Assembly: GCF_020379485.1 (NCBI RefSeq)
Contig: NC_063450.1
Location: forward strand, 29,674,137-29,738,136
DNA length: 64,000 nt
Origin: Brassica napus
Lineage: Eukaryota > Streptophyta > Magnoliopsida > Brassicales > Brassicaceae
Direction of reading: 5' to 3'
Shown: positions 45,599 through 56,801 of the stretch, in pieces
Numbering within the stretch: position 1 is the stretch's first letter
How the letters are laid out: each line of letters begins with the position of its first letter
Program-made: the position numbers and the translations under genes
The notes under the pieces: model-generated
Told to the model about the DNA's origin: nothing
The model's input: only the letters and a program-made list of their open reading frames with translations
Databases searched by the model: none

Positions 45599-45975
45599 TG
45601 TGACTAAAGAGTAAGTTCACATTTATGCATGTAGTGTGTTTCCTCTTTTGTCTATTGTGGCGTGTTTGTTGCATTTTGGTTTTCTTTGGTTGCCTATGCT
45701 TCTTTCTCTTCTCTTACTATCTCTACTTGTGTAATATACGTTTAGTTGATGTTTCTATATTTTTGAGATATAATAAAATCCGTTTCAATCATTCTCTTCA
45801 ATAATTTTTTTTAGCTGGAAAAAATATCAATTTGACAATATACTGAAGAGAATTGTAGGCTAGAATTTTGGTCAACGTTTGGAAACGAAAAAGAAAGGTA
45901 ACAGGGGGAACCAAACATGGGATCACTTGTTAGTCTTGGCTATTGCTATGAAGCTATTTACTAGTACCTACTTGG

Positions 45976-47898
45976 TCACGTTCCAAACTTGTGTCTCTTA
46001 GCTCTGGGTGCGGGTGCAGCAGCAACATCATCAGTCCACAACCTTTTGGAGGGGTCGTGAAGGTATAAGCAACTCTCCCCAAGCTTACACCCTCTTCCTC
46101 TTCCGAAAAACATGCATGCTTTCTGGGACTTTACCTTTATTACTAGTGCTTTCGTCTTGTCATTGTTATTATTATTATTATTATCAACTCGTCTTTTGTA
46201 ATTGTTAGTCGCCGGAGCAACAACACCCCCGTGTTCCCTGATAAGGTTTTTGAAATAGTCATCACGTGTTATGTTCATCGGGTAAGCACTTGGAGCATCT
46301 GTTCCATTTCGGTATTGACATTGGGGTTCTGAGACTACAACTGAGCTTGTTTCCAAGGATTTTTCAACTCTTGGCAATGGGTTGACCACCGCACAAGACG
46401 AAGGATAAGTGTTCAAAACAAGGGGAGCCATCGTCTGAGTAGGTACATGAGAAACAATGGACTGGGCTGCCGCCAAAACAGGGGTAACACCGTTTCCAGG
46501 AGGTGAGTTGACAAGTCGAGGAAGTGGTTTGGTGTTGTTGTTGTTATTCCCAGTTTCAAGTGGTTTAGCAGCAGCATTCAAGAGGTTGTTGATGATAGTG
46601 GGGTCAGTGAGGAACTTGACAAGTAAACCAGCATCGACCATACTCCCCTCTTCCTTGGTATTCAACAAGGTAGACAGAGCAGTCTGGCTCAAGTCAGGTC
46701 CAAGTCCAAAAACAGATGGAGGAGCGATGGAGGATCGAAGAGCAGGTTGGTCGTCGTCGTCCTCAATGGGAGTGACACGGATGATAGGAGTGTTGGAGTC
46801 GTCAACTTGTACAGATGGTGAGATGAAAGGACTGCATGAAAACGGATTAGAGACACACACAGGATGAGAAAACTGATAATAAAAGACAGACATTTCCAAT
46901 CTCTATATTTTTTAAAAAAAGGGGCTACCGAGAAGGGATGAGAGAGCGGTGTGGATAGAAAGCTTCCAAGACTTTTGCAATCCTCAAATTTTCAGAACCC
47001 GTTTCTGTGCTCTCTTCACCACTTGCAACAAGCATGTGGTCATTGAGAATAAACTGTTTGTTTTAGCAGCAAAAAGAATAGTAGTTGAGGAGGTTAATGA
47101 AAAACACAACATGAAGAGCTTGCAATTGAGGAAAGAATTTAAAAGTACTTTTGGTGGGAGTTTCCATTTGATGAGAGGAACGTTAGGAGGCCTCGTTGAA
47201 TACACAGTTCCACGGTGGAGATCCTTTGATGCCTTAGATTTGCTACATGTTTGTGCTCCAGCTTTAGCCGGATAATCTTCTGTTTTAAACATCTTTACCT
47301 GTTGTCATAATTAATAAATTTTTTCTTTAGTAAACAATTAATTATTATACTATTACATTTAGTTAGAAAACCTAGTAATATCATCTCTGAACCACGATAA
47401 ATAATATGAATTTAAATTATTTTGAGTCTCATTTCACATCAATAATAATTAGACTCCTCAGCGAAAAGAGAAAGAAGAAGAATTGTTATGTCAATTTGTT
47501 GTTCATAATTTTTTGAAACACTGTTCATAATTTTAGTTTAGGTTCCTTTACTAGCGTGAACGATGATGACATGTATATTCTCTTCGTTCGAATTAAAAAT
47601 AAATTTAAATTCAGTCAAATCAATTCTTTCTTCTAATTTTTGGCTACGAGTTTACCATTGTTAATAAACAGTGAGATGTAACTGCTGCTTCTAACTTCAG
47701 CATGTGGTTTAAAGTCAAATCAATTACTTTTTTCACAAAAGAAGATAAAGAACCAGGGAGAGAAATCGTCAGTGAAAACATCAAACTCTCTTCTTCTTTC
47801 TTTTGGGTTTTTTTTTTTAATAGAAAGGGTGGATATACCTGAAAAAGCATACTATCTGATGGCCACGAGACCCTTGCTTTCTTCACGTTACTACCCAT
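45976..47898 (-). CDS. CCCH (C-x8-C-x5-C-x3-H) zinc-finger protein
   Basis: Intact four-exon gene on minus: 47898-47839, 47298-47149, 47053-46929 and 46831-45976, coding 396 aa. The start ([20 protein letters not shown]) and following [10 protein letters not shown] match the N-terminal motif of the Arabidopsis C3H6-like group. So do IKWKLPPK, then GEESTETG and [15 protein letters not shown] helical segment ([20 protein letters not shown]) lies in the middle. Near the C-terminus (about residues 351-370) is a single finger, Cys at [14 protein letters not shown] and His in YLH, followed by a basic tail ending KRHKFGT that could act in nuclear import. Probable nucleic-acid-binding nuclear protein; target unknown. 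From memory it fits Arabidopsis At5g66270, next to GMD1 as here. Confidence 0.85.
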
Positions 47899-48237
47899 TT
47901 CTTTCTCAACGATTTCTTTCTTATTTTCCTATAACCAATACACTCTGTCAAGAGAGAGAGACGAGTCTGAAAAGAAAAAAGTGAAAAGACGTCGGCGATA
48001 CGATTTGTGTTGCGTGGAAAGAAAACCCTAAAATATGCAACCCTCGCCTGATTTATTGACTAGACTTCACAGTCAAGACTATATATATAGAGGCGGCTGC
48101 CCTGCCTGTGTCCCCCTCACATTCCTAATCATATTCTACTAAATTTTTATTAGACTTTCCATTACAATTACAAATTTTACAACTCTTTTTTTTAATTACC
48201 TCTTCTTAGTGGTTACGTTTTCTCTTGTTAAACTCTA
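47899..48237 (-). promoter_or_regulatory. Upstream region of the CCCH gene
   Basis: Contains the likely 5' UTR and promoter. A TATA-like stretch (ctatatatatag, about 48080-48091) lies about 190 bp upstream of the ATG on either strand. Nothing else recognisable. Confidence 0.4.
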
Positions 48238-50600
48238 CTAGAGTTTGCCCGCAATTTTGCGAGTAATTATATTATATAAAAAAATATATATTATGTTTAC
48301 ATTGTTATAATTTTTGAATAATAATTAAAATTTTAAAATTTTAAAATTTTAATTTTTTATTTTAAATAGATGGATAATTAAAAATTTCAGTATATATTTT
48401 TAGAAGATCAGTGAGATTTAAAATAGTTCAACAACGTAAACTTTAGTCGTTACAAATATTTTTCTTACAGAAAAGCAATATTTTAATTAATTCAGATAAT
48501 TGGTTGTAGAATTACTTTATATTTTATTCTATCACGTGAAAAAACTGGAAATACTCTAGCTTTCAAAAAATAAAAAAAAAAGTTTTTTTGTGTAGTACCA
48601 ATAAAATGATCGGATGTTTTTATCATGGAGATATTTTGTAAATGTTTTTGTGTGGACTTTAGAAAACATAAAAATTTCTAATTTTTTTTACCCACAAATC
48701 TAATTCTTTTATATAAGAATATATAACCATTAATTTTTTTTCAGTAAAACAGAGTTAAAGTATTTTATTTAATTATATATAAATAATTGATAAAGAAAAA
48801 GAAATTGATAAAACATATATATTATTTTTCCAATTCTGAAATTAGTTACCATAAATCATTATTTGTAATATTACATGTGTTATTTGGTAATTTATATTAA
48901 TTAGTTCTACATTTACCTTTTATTTTTAGATCTGATTAAATAAATAACTAATAAACATCAACAACCAATCAAATTATAACTATTTTTAAAAATTTAACAT
49001 TTTAACAATACATAAGAAAAATCACTTAAATGACTTCTCAATTAACATATAGTATGATTTATCTCTTTAAAACCAAAGATAAATTTGGTTAATGTAAACA
49101 TGAAAATATGTATTAGGAAAATGGTAGTCTAAATAATTTCTCTCATAATTTTGTCAAATCACAAATCACACCTTCTCACTCATTTTTTATTTAGTGTTTA
49201 ACATAAAACTTAAATGAGTTAAACAAACCATTTCTTCCTTTAAAACATAACCATTTTAATTAAATCTAATTAATTAATAAAAAATAATAATTTTTAAATA
49301 ATGAAATGTTGTTATTTTATACATATATACTTAATATTAATGTGAGATCAAATATTATATCAAAATAAAATATTTTTATTTGTATAAAATTTGTTAAAAT
49401 TTTATTATTGTACATTTTAAGAATTTATTATACCGCACAATATACATCTCATTATTTTTTAATAATTTATCGTACTTGAAATTTACATTATATTTTCTAT
49501 CTTTGACTTTAACAATTGTAGAACATGTCATTTTTATTAATCTGTCTTACTCAATTTATCACAATGTTTTAAAAACACATAAAACTAATTAGTTCACATT
49601 TATAGTAACACAAAAATATATGCATCTCGACAGACAAATAAAATTAAATACATAAGAATATAAAAGAGACATAAATGCAACAAACATATTTTATTATTCT
49701 TCCCTCCTGTTTTTTTTATTTATGTTTCCTTTATTTTTTTACTATTCAAAACAAGCATGCTAATTTTATTATAATCAAAGCTATATTAATTATTTTAATA
49801 GAGTATTAACTTTAGAAAAAGCATGTGAAAGATACTTTGATTAATTTAATTTTAAATGACTTACTCTATATTAATTTTAAATGATATAATATAATTTTAA
49901 ATGATATAATATAATTTTAAGTGACTTACCATATAATAATTTTAATTCATCTGTTTATATTAATAGATGAATTAAATAACATTTATTGATTAATATAATG
50001 TTAAATGACTTACCATATAATTTTTATGTTTTAAAATATAAAAATATTTTAATCATTTCTAAAAGTGATAACTTATCTATGATATTACATTGTCATTGGA
50101 AAATGATGGGAATTTTTTAAAATTATATATTTGACAATTTTGCATTCATTTAAAACATTTTAGAAAAAAGAAATATATATATATATATAGAGTGAATGAG
50201 TGAGTTTAATTTATATTATTAGGTTTACATTAATTAGTTTATAATTGTTTATGTAGTATCATATGTATTTAAATGTATATTATCACTTTATATAATGTAA
50301 TCTATGATATTCAATTATTTTTATAAATAAATTATATTAATTCATCTATATTTAAGATGTTTAAATGTATATTGGGAAATATATATTAGATTAGGTAATT
50401 TTTTGAGTTAGTTTCCTTTTAAAAACTTTAATTAGATAAATAAAAAATTAAAAACCATAAACCAATCAAATTATAACAATTAATTGGAAAGCTCTCGTAT
50501 GAACGACACGTCAGCATAAATCATTTAAGTGACTTCTCAGTTAATATACACGGAAATTTATTAACTCTCCAAAATTTGAAATTGTATAATAATTAAAATG
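48238..50600 (-). mobile_element. Helitron-derived AT-rich block
   Basis: The left end on minus is a hairpin (CGCAAAATTGCG, 48261-48250), then CTAG at 48241-48238 with host A at 48237, a Helitron 3' terminus. Two 5'-type Helitron motifs (attaa(t/c)tgagaagtca on minus) occur near 49040 and 50535, so the block is probably more than one Helitron or an internal duplication. No coding frames. The right limit is approximate. Confidence 0.4.
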
Positions 50601-51053
50601 GCTTCAGGGACAGGCAATTACTAAAGTCCATTATGTGTTTTATTCTCCAGCTCGTAGGTATTCAAGCCCACTAGGGCCACTACCATTTGGACTGCCCATG
50701 TTTACGTAGATCAATTAATTAAGGATCTAGCTGGTTTTCTCGGTACGATCCGCAAACGCAGCTTTTGCGGTTGGTAGCGGTTGACAGCATTTTGAAACAA
50801 TCATACAAACCGCTACAAGTCGTTCCAAACCGTTCCGAATCTCTTAAAATCAAAAGCTGGTTCCAGCTAGCGTTTGCGGTTGCGGACGGTTGGGAGTGGA
50901 AAAATAAATATTAAATTATTTTCAAAAATATTTTAAAGTTTTAAAATTAAAATTTTAAAATTAAAATATTATAAGTAAAAATATATACATATTTTATATA
51001 TTAATTAAAATTCACAAACAGTATCATAATTTGCTTTATAAAAACTTTAAACT

Positions 51054-51344
51054 TGTTATAAACCAAGTGGTGATCGATCCATATCAGGCCCAAACCGTCC
51101 GGTCCATCATCTATCCATCCGGCTCATTCGCTAATGACTTAGGTGAATGAGAGTTTACATTTATCTATACTTGATGTTTATCATTTTCCATATGTATTTA
51201 GGATAAGTATTATTTTCTATTCCTATTAGGAATAGGATTTCCTTTTCTCTTATGAATGTCTAAATAAGACGGTCTAATACTTGTATAAATATAGACCTCT
51301 GGTCATGAGTAATAATAAGTTTACACAGCATCTCTTTTATAACA
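51054..51344 (+). repeat. 5' LTR of copia element
   Basis: 291 bp, TG...CA, followed by the putative primer-binding region. Includes a tataaata-like motif near its 3' part that could be the LTR promoter. Confidence 0.9.
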
Positions 51345-52911
51345 CGTTATCAGCATGATAGCCTCTAACCCTAAGCCTCCACGAAATTCCTTAAACTCAG
51401 CCGAATACCACAAAACCCTAATTCCGGCGGAACTTCAAAGAGATCGTTCTCCCAAACCATGAGAACCCAGACGACGAGCAATATATCAAATTGAAGCTCT
51501 CGCCGAGACAAATCAGACGCTGCAAACCGCTTGTCGATCTGATCACTGATGCGCCGTCACGCTCTGCTACAGTACGCATCGCCGATTTGCTTTGGAACCC
51601 TAATCGTTTTCCTAACCCAAATCCGAGCTCTCTCTCTCTTGAAGTTAGCTCTTTCTAGACGTGATCAAGTAAACCAGACGTTCTCCTTCTTCCCTGTTCG
51701 TGATCCGACCAAGCAAGCAGCCCGTCCGCGACCCGACTCGAAGAACGATCAGCTCGCGGCCACCTTCTCTCTTTGGTGGTCCAAATCTACACTCCATAAG
51801 TTTATAAAGGTAAAACTCGAAACTTAAAAGAACCTACACTGAATTTGGTTGATTGATAAAGATCTGAACCATTAAAATTTTGAAGAACCCTAATCTAGGA
51901 TAATAGAAACCCTAACATGTGGAACTAAGTTTTGGTTAGATTGTTTTCCTCTTTAAGTTGATAGATCAATGGCTGTTAGGGTTGCTAGAACATTGATTGA
52001 TCAGTAAGGGCATTGAAACCCTAAATCTAAATTATATGATCTGTTTCCTTTATGATGTTTTGAAAATCTGAAATATCAAAAACCTAAATTGATCCGACTG
52101 TTTTGATTGATTGATTTTGATGTATCTGAGGTTTAGGTTGCTAGATTAAAACCTTGAATTATCTTTGATGATTGTTTGAGTAAATAGTACTGTTTAGAAT
52201 CGAATTTGATCTTAAAATTGTTAATTGCTGAAAACCCTAATTTTCCTTTTTGCATAAATCGATTGATAAACAAGTTTCCATATTGTGATTAATTGTTTGA
52301 AAATCGAATGAACTGATTAGAAAAATTGCTAGTTTTGATTAAAACCATAGTCTGTCCAGAATTGTGAATTTCCTTTTCGCTAAAAGTAGAAAAAAAAATT
52401 TTCGTGAAATTTCATTTTTTACTTGCAGGAAAATTTCCTTTTACTGTTAGGATTGCTAGAGAATTGCTAAAATTGACTGATTGATCTGATTTAATTCTTT
52501 TGTAAAGCTTGATATTGATAAAATCAAACCGAAAAAATGGGCCTTGAAACCCTAATATGATCTGATGATACTTGGATTATTATTCTGATTGCTTGATCAT
52601 ACTAAATGTTTTAAGAAAAGTAAAACATAAGAATTATTGACCTGGTCTCACATTGATTAAAAATCGGACTGAATATGATTGTTGTTATGATTGATGCTTT
52701 GATTGCATTCAGATATAGAATCCGACCTCTAGGGTTGTTGCATCACAATTTTATAAGGCCGTGTGGCCTAAAGCATCATATAGACCTCGCATACTTGTTT
52801 TTCTCGCACCATGGTCGAGTAGTTAATTGTTTGGTCGAGAGACTTGTGAAACCGTATGCATTGATTTTATTGACTCGGTTGCATCTTGAAATGATTAATA
52901 ATATGTTTCAG

Positions 52912-53607
52912 ATGTCGAAATTTGAGCATTCGGATTATGATGCCCTAAATCTCTTTGAAGATAATTATCTAGAATGGGTAATGAATACTTCAGTTGCCCT
53001 GAAGTCTAGAGGACTCGGGAAATGTATCATTGATGGCAATAATGCAATTGAAAGTGAAAAGCATAGAGCCATAACAATTGTACGCTATCATCTCACTGAG
53101 GATCTGAGAGATCAGTACTTAAATATTGAGGATCCTTTTGACCCTTGGACAAAACTAAATTCCAGATACTCAATGGCATTATGGCGAAAAGCCATGAATG
53201 AATGGAAGATTCTCAGGTTCCAGGATTTTGAATCTGTGGACGAATATAATTCTGCCCTGATGAAAATCGCCTATAGTCTTGAACTATGTGGTGAAGTGGT
53301 AACAAATGAGGATTTACTATATAAAACCTATTCCACATTCCATCCAAAGGATCTATTGTTATCACATAAGGCTAAGGGTTTCACCACCTATAATGACCTA
53401 TTGTCATGCCTATTGGCAACTGAGCAAAGAGAGCAGAAAGTTATAGATACCATTAGCAGATTTGAAAAACTTCAGAAAAGATACATTGAGCAACGAAACA
53501 GTGAGATGAGACCTTCTGAAGCCAATGAGGTTAAAAATGATAAGGAGGAATCCAAGGAAGTCGTGTGGAAATGTATGGATTGTGAGGCCGGCTTATACAT
53601 TGACTAA
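52912..53607 (+). CDS. Copia gag (UBN2-type)
   Basis: 231 aa from the ATG at 52912 (MSKFEHSDYDALNLFEDNYLEW). The in-frame upstream extension is untranslated leader. The UBN2 gag region has the W/Y pattern of copia capsids (HRAITIVRYHLTEDLRDQYL; DPFDPWTKLNSRY; WKILRFQDFESVDEYNSALM). The frame stops at TAA before a zinc knuckle, leaving only CMDCEAG. Functional status unknown. Confidence 0.75.
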   Translation: MSKFEHSDYDALNLFEDNYLEWVMNTSVALKSRGLGKCIIDGNNAIESEKHRAITIVRYHLTEDLRDQYLNIEDPFDPWTKLNSRYSMALWRKAMNEWKILRFQDFESVDEYNSALMKIAYSLELCGEVVTNEDLLYKTYSTFHPKDLLLSHKAKGFTTYNDLLSCLLATEQREQKVIDTISRFEKLQKRYIEQRNSEMRPSEANEVKNDKEESKEVVWKCMDCEAGLYID

Positions 53608-55688
53608 AGAAACGAGATTTCGATATTCTGATTTTATGTTTTATGTTTTGCTTTGATTTGCTTGATGATTTCTTGATTGATAAATGACAAGAAAAACTTA
53701 ATAAAAGGATAGTCAGTCTATTATAGACTACGGCATTGCCTAAAGGGGCACAAATTTATTCACCCAATAAAAGACCCATTGAGTTATAAAGACTTGAGCA
53801 TGAATGGTTTCCACATTGAACCAATGGGCAAAGGAAACAAAAGTTCCTTTCAGATTATAAGAAAATCGCCTAAGGCCTTATAAGAAAGTGGTCAAGACTA
53901 TACCTACATACTCTACTGATCTAGACTATGCCAAGGATCAGTATGATAAAGGCAAAAGCCATTGTAACCTGTATACCCATGAAATTTTATACACTTTATG
54001 GCATGACTGGATTAGCCATCCAGGTCTTTAAAAATTAATGCACATATTGCAAAAGGCACAAAGAGTTATCCCATAAAATCTCACGTTGTGTAACATGTAC
54101 ACAAGAGAAACTCATAGGCTCTATTGTCCCAAGTACCACGTGATTATAATATGTCCATGAGGGGGAGTGAGGACAAACTGTGATCCATGAACATACTACA
54201 AATCCGTGTGACATGGTCTATGACCATAGTAAGACTTGGCCGAATTCTTTATACTACAAAGGCCACTACCTAATGCTTGGGTACACAAGGATTTACATGT
54301 GTAAGGTTAATATGCATCAGGCCATATAAGTGAGCATAGATAATCCCATCTCAGAATGAATACGGGTCATAAACCAGACATATACCATCTTAAGAGATTT
54401 TAAATAAACCACCACATACATATGTACCGTCTAGGATGGAACCTCAGAAGAGGATGAGAAAAAGATTGGGAATATATGTTGATAGGAACATGTCTTTCTC
54501 CCACTTTTTTTAAGAGACCTTGTGTTTATAATAACAATCCAAATCAGTCCATATATTCTTATAAAAGAAATTCCTTGTGTTTATAATAAATCAGCACTGC
54601 AAGTAGGTCATGAGATGCCATCAAAGAAAGTGTGGACTGCGATGTTTTTCAAGTAATAAGATTATAGTATGGGACTGCAATGTAAGCACAAGCCATTATG
54701 TTTATATCAGTGGATAAAAGGAAACCATAATGGTCCAAGAGAGTGACCAGAAGTATGTCTGGTCGAGGTCAAATGGATATTGCATTGCTGAAGGCAAGAA
54801 AGATCGATAACCATGTATAAAGGTCCTTGAGTGTATTTGACTGCAGATCCATAGTTTGATGAGATTATAAAAATCATTGCAGCAATGATTATTAATGATA
54901 TGACCTTAGACACTCAGGGGGTATGGACGAGTATAGACAAGGTCTATAACTCAACATGGATCGACCAATGAAGAAAGATCGGCTATAATGGATAAGCCAT
55001 TAGCACAACGGGTGATGTATGTCCGAATGGACGAAGTCATGTCTGTGAGAAGCCAAGTGATTCATATGTGTTTGGGTCGATGACTCAATATATATTAAAG
55101 TGTCCACGGTATGGCAAAGCCATGTGACTAGAGGATCCGTGGGACATGAGAGGACTTGCGAGTAAAGTTTGATCGCAGATTAGAGGTCCATCCGAGTACT
55201 GGTCGAGTGCCATCCGTCCGACCAGGACATAGAGTGGTCAGCTGCAAAGATGCACGTCTTGACCATGTCTTAATGAAGTTCCAGAAGATATGAGAGTTAC
55301 AAGATAACTCAAGTTACAATTCGGCAAGAGCTATTCCTACATCAACGTTCAAGAAGCTCAAAGGACTACAAGTTCAGTCATATGATATGTCAGCCGACTT
55401 CTTCACCATGTCTACACCAACCACACGTCCATGAAATTTATCTATCAGTTTGGGACGTGCCAATTAAGGGACCAGTTCAAGACTTGGCGCCCATGAAGCT
55501 AAACCATCAAATTGTCCATGTGCCAACTTGAAGAACATACACAGGGGTACAAGTCAGGGGGAGTTCATGTGTTGTACTCTTTTTCCTTATCCATGGTTTT
55601 GTCCCACTGGGTTTTCCTGGAAAGGTTTTAATGAGGCAACATTAAGCATGTTACAAGCCCTGAACCGGATGTGTCGATCAAGGGGGAG

Positions 55689-55979
55689 TGTTATAAACCA
55701 AGTGGTGATCGACCCATATCAGGCCCAAACAGTCCGGTCCATCAGCTATCCATCCGGCCCATTCGCTAATGACTTAGGCGAATGAGAGTTTACATTTATC
55801 TATACTTGATGTTTATCCTTTTCCATATGTATTTAGGATAAGTACTATTTCCTATTCCTATTAGGAATATGATTTCCTTTTCTCTTATGAAGGTCTAAAT
55901 AAGACGGTCTAATACTTGTATAAATATAGACCTCTGTTCATGAGTAATAATAAGCTTACACAGCATCTCTTTTATAACA
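55689..55979 (+). repeat. 3' LTR of copia element
   Basis: 291 bp, direct repeat of 51054-51344, preceded by the purine tract. Confidence 0.9.
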
Positions 55980-56169
55980 AAACTAACTATTTATTAGAAT
56001 TTTTAAACATTTATATACACACATATATAAAGATATACACATATATAAAATGAAATAAAATACTTTTAATTTTTTTTTATATAAATCTTCAAAACAAATT
56101 TTATTAAAATTATAAATTTCAACTAATTTAATTTTTTTATAAATAAACATAATATTTTTATTAATCATA

Positions 56170-56361
56170 CTAGATTCTGACCCGCCTTTAAAAAGGGCGG
56201 GTATATTTTTTGTTTTACATCTTTTTAGGTCTTTTCAATTGGTAATTTAAATATAATTTAAAGCATAATAAATAATATTCTAAATAATGATAAAGATTTA
56301 AGAAATAATAGTTGGACCATACTTTTATTAATGGGTCACACTGCTATTTTAATAGAATAGA
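56170..56361 (-). mobile_element. Small Helitron, same family as 39367-39567
   Basis: 192 bp. On minus it starts TCTATTCTATTAAAATAGC after host A and ends with a strong hairpin (acccgccctttttaaaggcgggt), TCAGAATCTAG and host T. It is homologous end to end with the plus-strand copy at 39367-39567. Confidence 0.75.
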
Positions 56362-56741
56362 TTATATTGACAATTATTATATTTTATTACAATAGTATAT
56401 TTTTTATATTTTTTTAATGTTATAATATGTTAATATGGGTAATTTATTATTAAACCGATGTAATATCTTATAATCAACCAGTCACAAATATCTCGCAAAT
56501 GCAACAATTTTCAAACGATGTACCATTCATACAAAACGCTTAATAACGCTTGAAACAGCAGCCACCCGCATCCGCAACCGCAACCGCTGCGTTTAAACCA
56601 GTCGGGCACATTCCGTCGACGTTTGCCGGCGATTTGCCAAACGGCTACGACTTTACGTAGTTGATTAATACAGCTTCACTCTTCGATTTACCAAACTAAC
56701 CCCACCTCTTTCTCTCACTTTCTACCATGGTCTCTACTCTC

Positions 56742-56750
56742 TATATATAA
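56742..56750 (+). promoter_or_regulatory. TATA box of the GMD1-type gene
   Basis: tatatataa, 52 bp upstream of the ATG at 56802, after a CT-rich stretch; typical distance for a plant gene with a short leader. Confidence 0.55.
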
Positions 56751-56801
56751 GAGGTGGTGTTACTAGGAGCTTAAAATATATCAAACACACCTCATCTCTC
56801 A

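Larger units (their letters stand above)
51054..55979 (+). mobile_element. Ty1/copia element, non-autonomous
   Basis: A 4,926-bp LTR retrotransposon with 5-bp target duplication aaact (51049-51053 and 55980-55984) and two 291-bp LTRs (TGTTATAAACC...TTTATAACA) differing at 12 positions by my count. The primer site region after the 5' LTR reads cgttatcagcatgatag. A purine tract (aagggggag) abuts the 3' LTR at 55689. Only gag remains clearly open. Between 53,620 and 55,500 there are fragments such as LWHDWISHPGL (integrase knuckle) but no recognisable reverse transcriptase. Roughly 4% LTR divergence suggests an insertion of order one to two million years old under usual plant rates. Confidence 0.92.
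50738..56610. mobile_element. Possible hAT-like element split by a copia insertion
   Basis: Left (50738-50895) and right (56530-56610) arms share gcggttgcgg-rich motifs in opposite orientation (gcgtttgcggttgcggacgg at left; ccgcaaccgcaaccgctgcg at right). The AT-rich interior contains a complete copia element and a small Helitron. The similarity is short and I could not find an 8-bp target duplication, so the call is tentative. Confidence 0.3.

Noticed and set aside
46949..47275. 108-codon plus-strand open frame
   Set aside because: It is antisense to exons 2 and 3 of the CCCH gene, which are supported by family motifs and matching intron phases.
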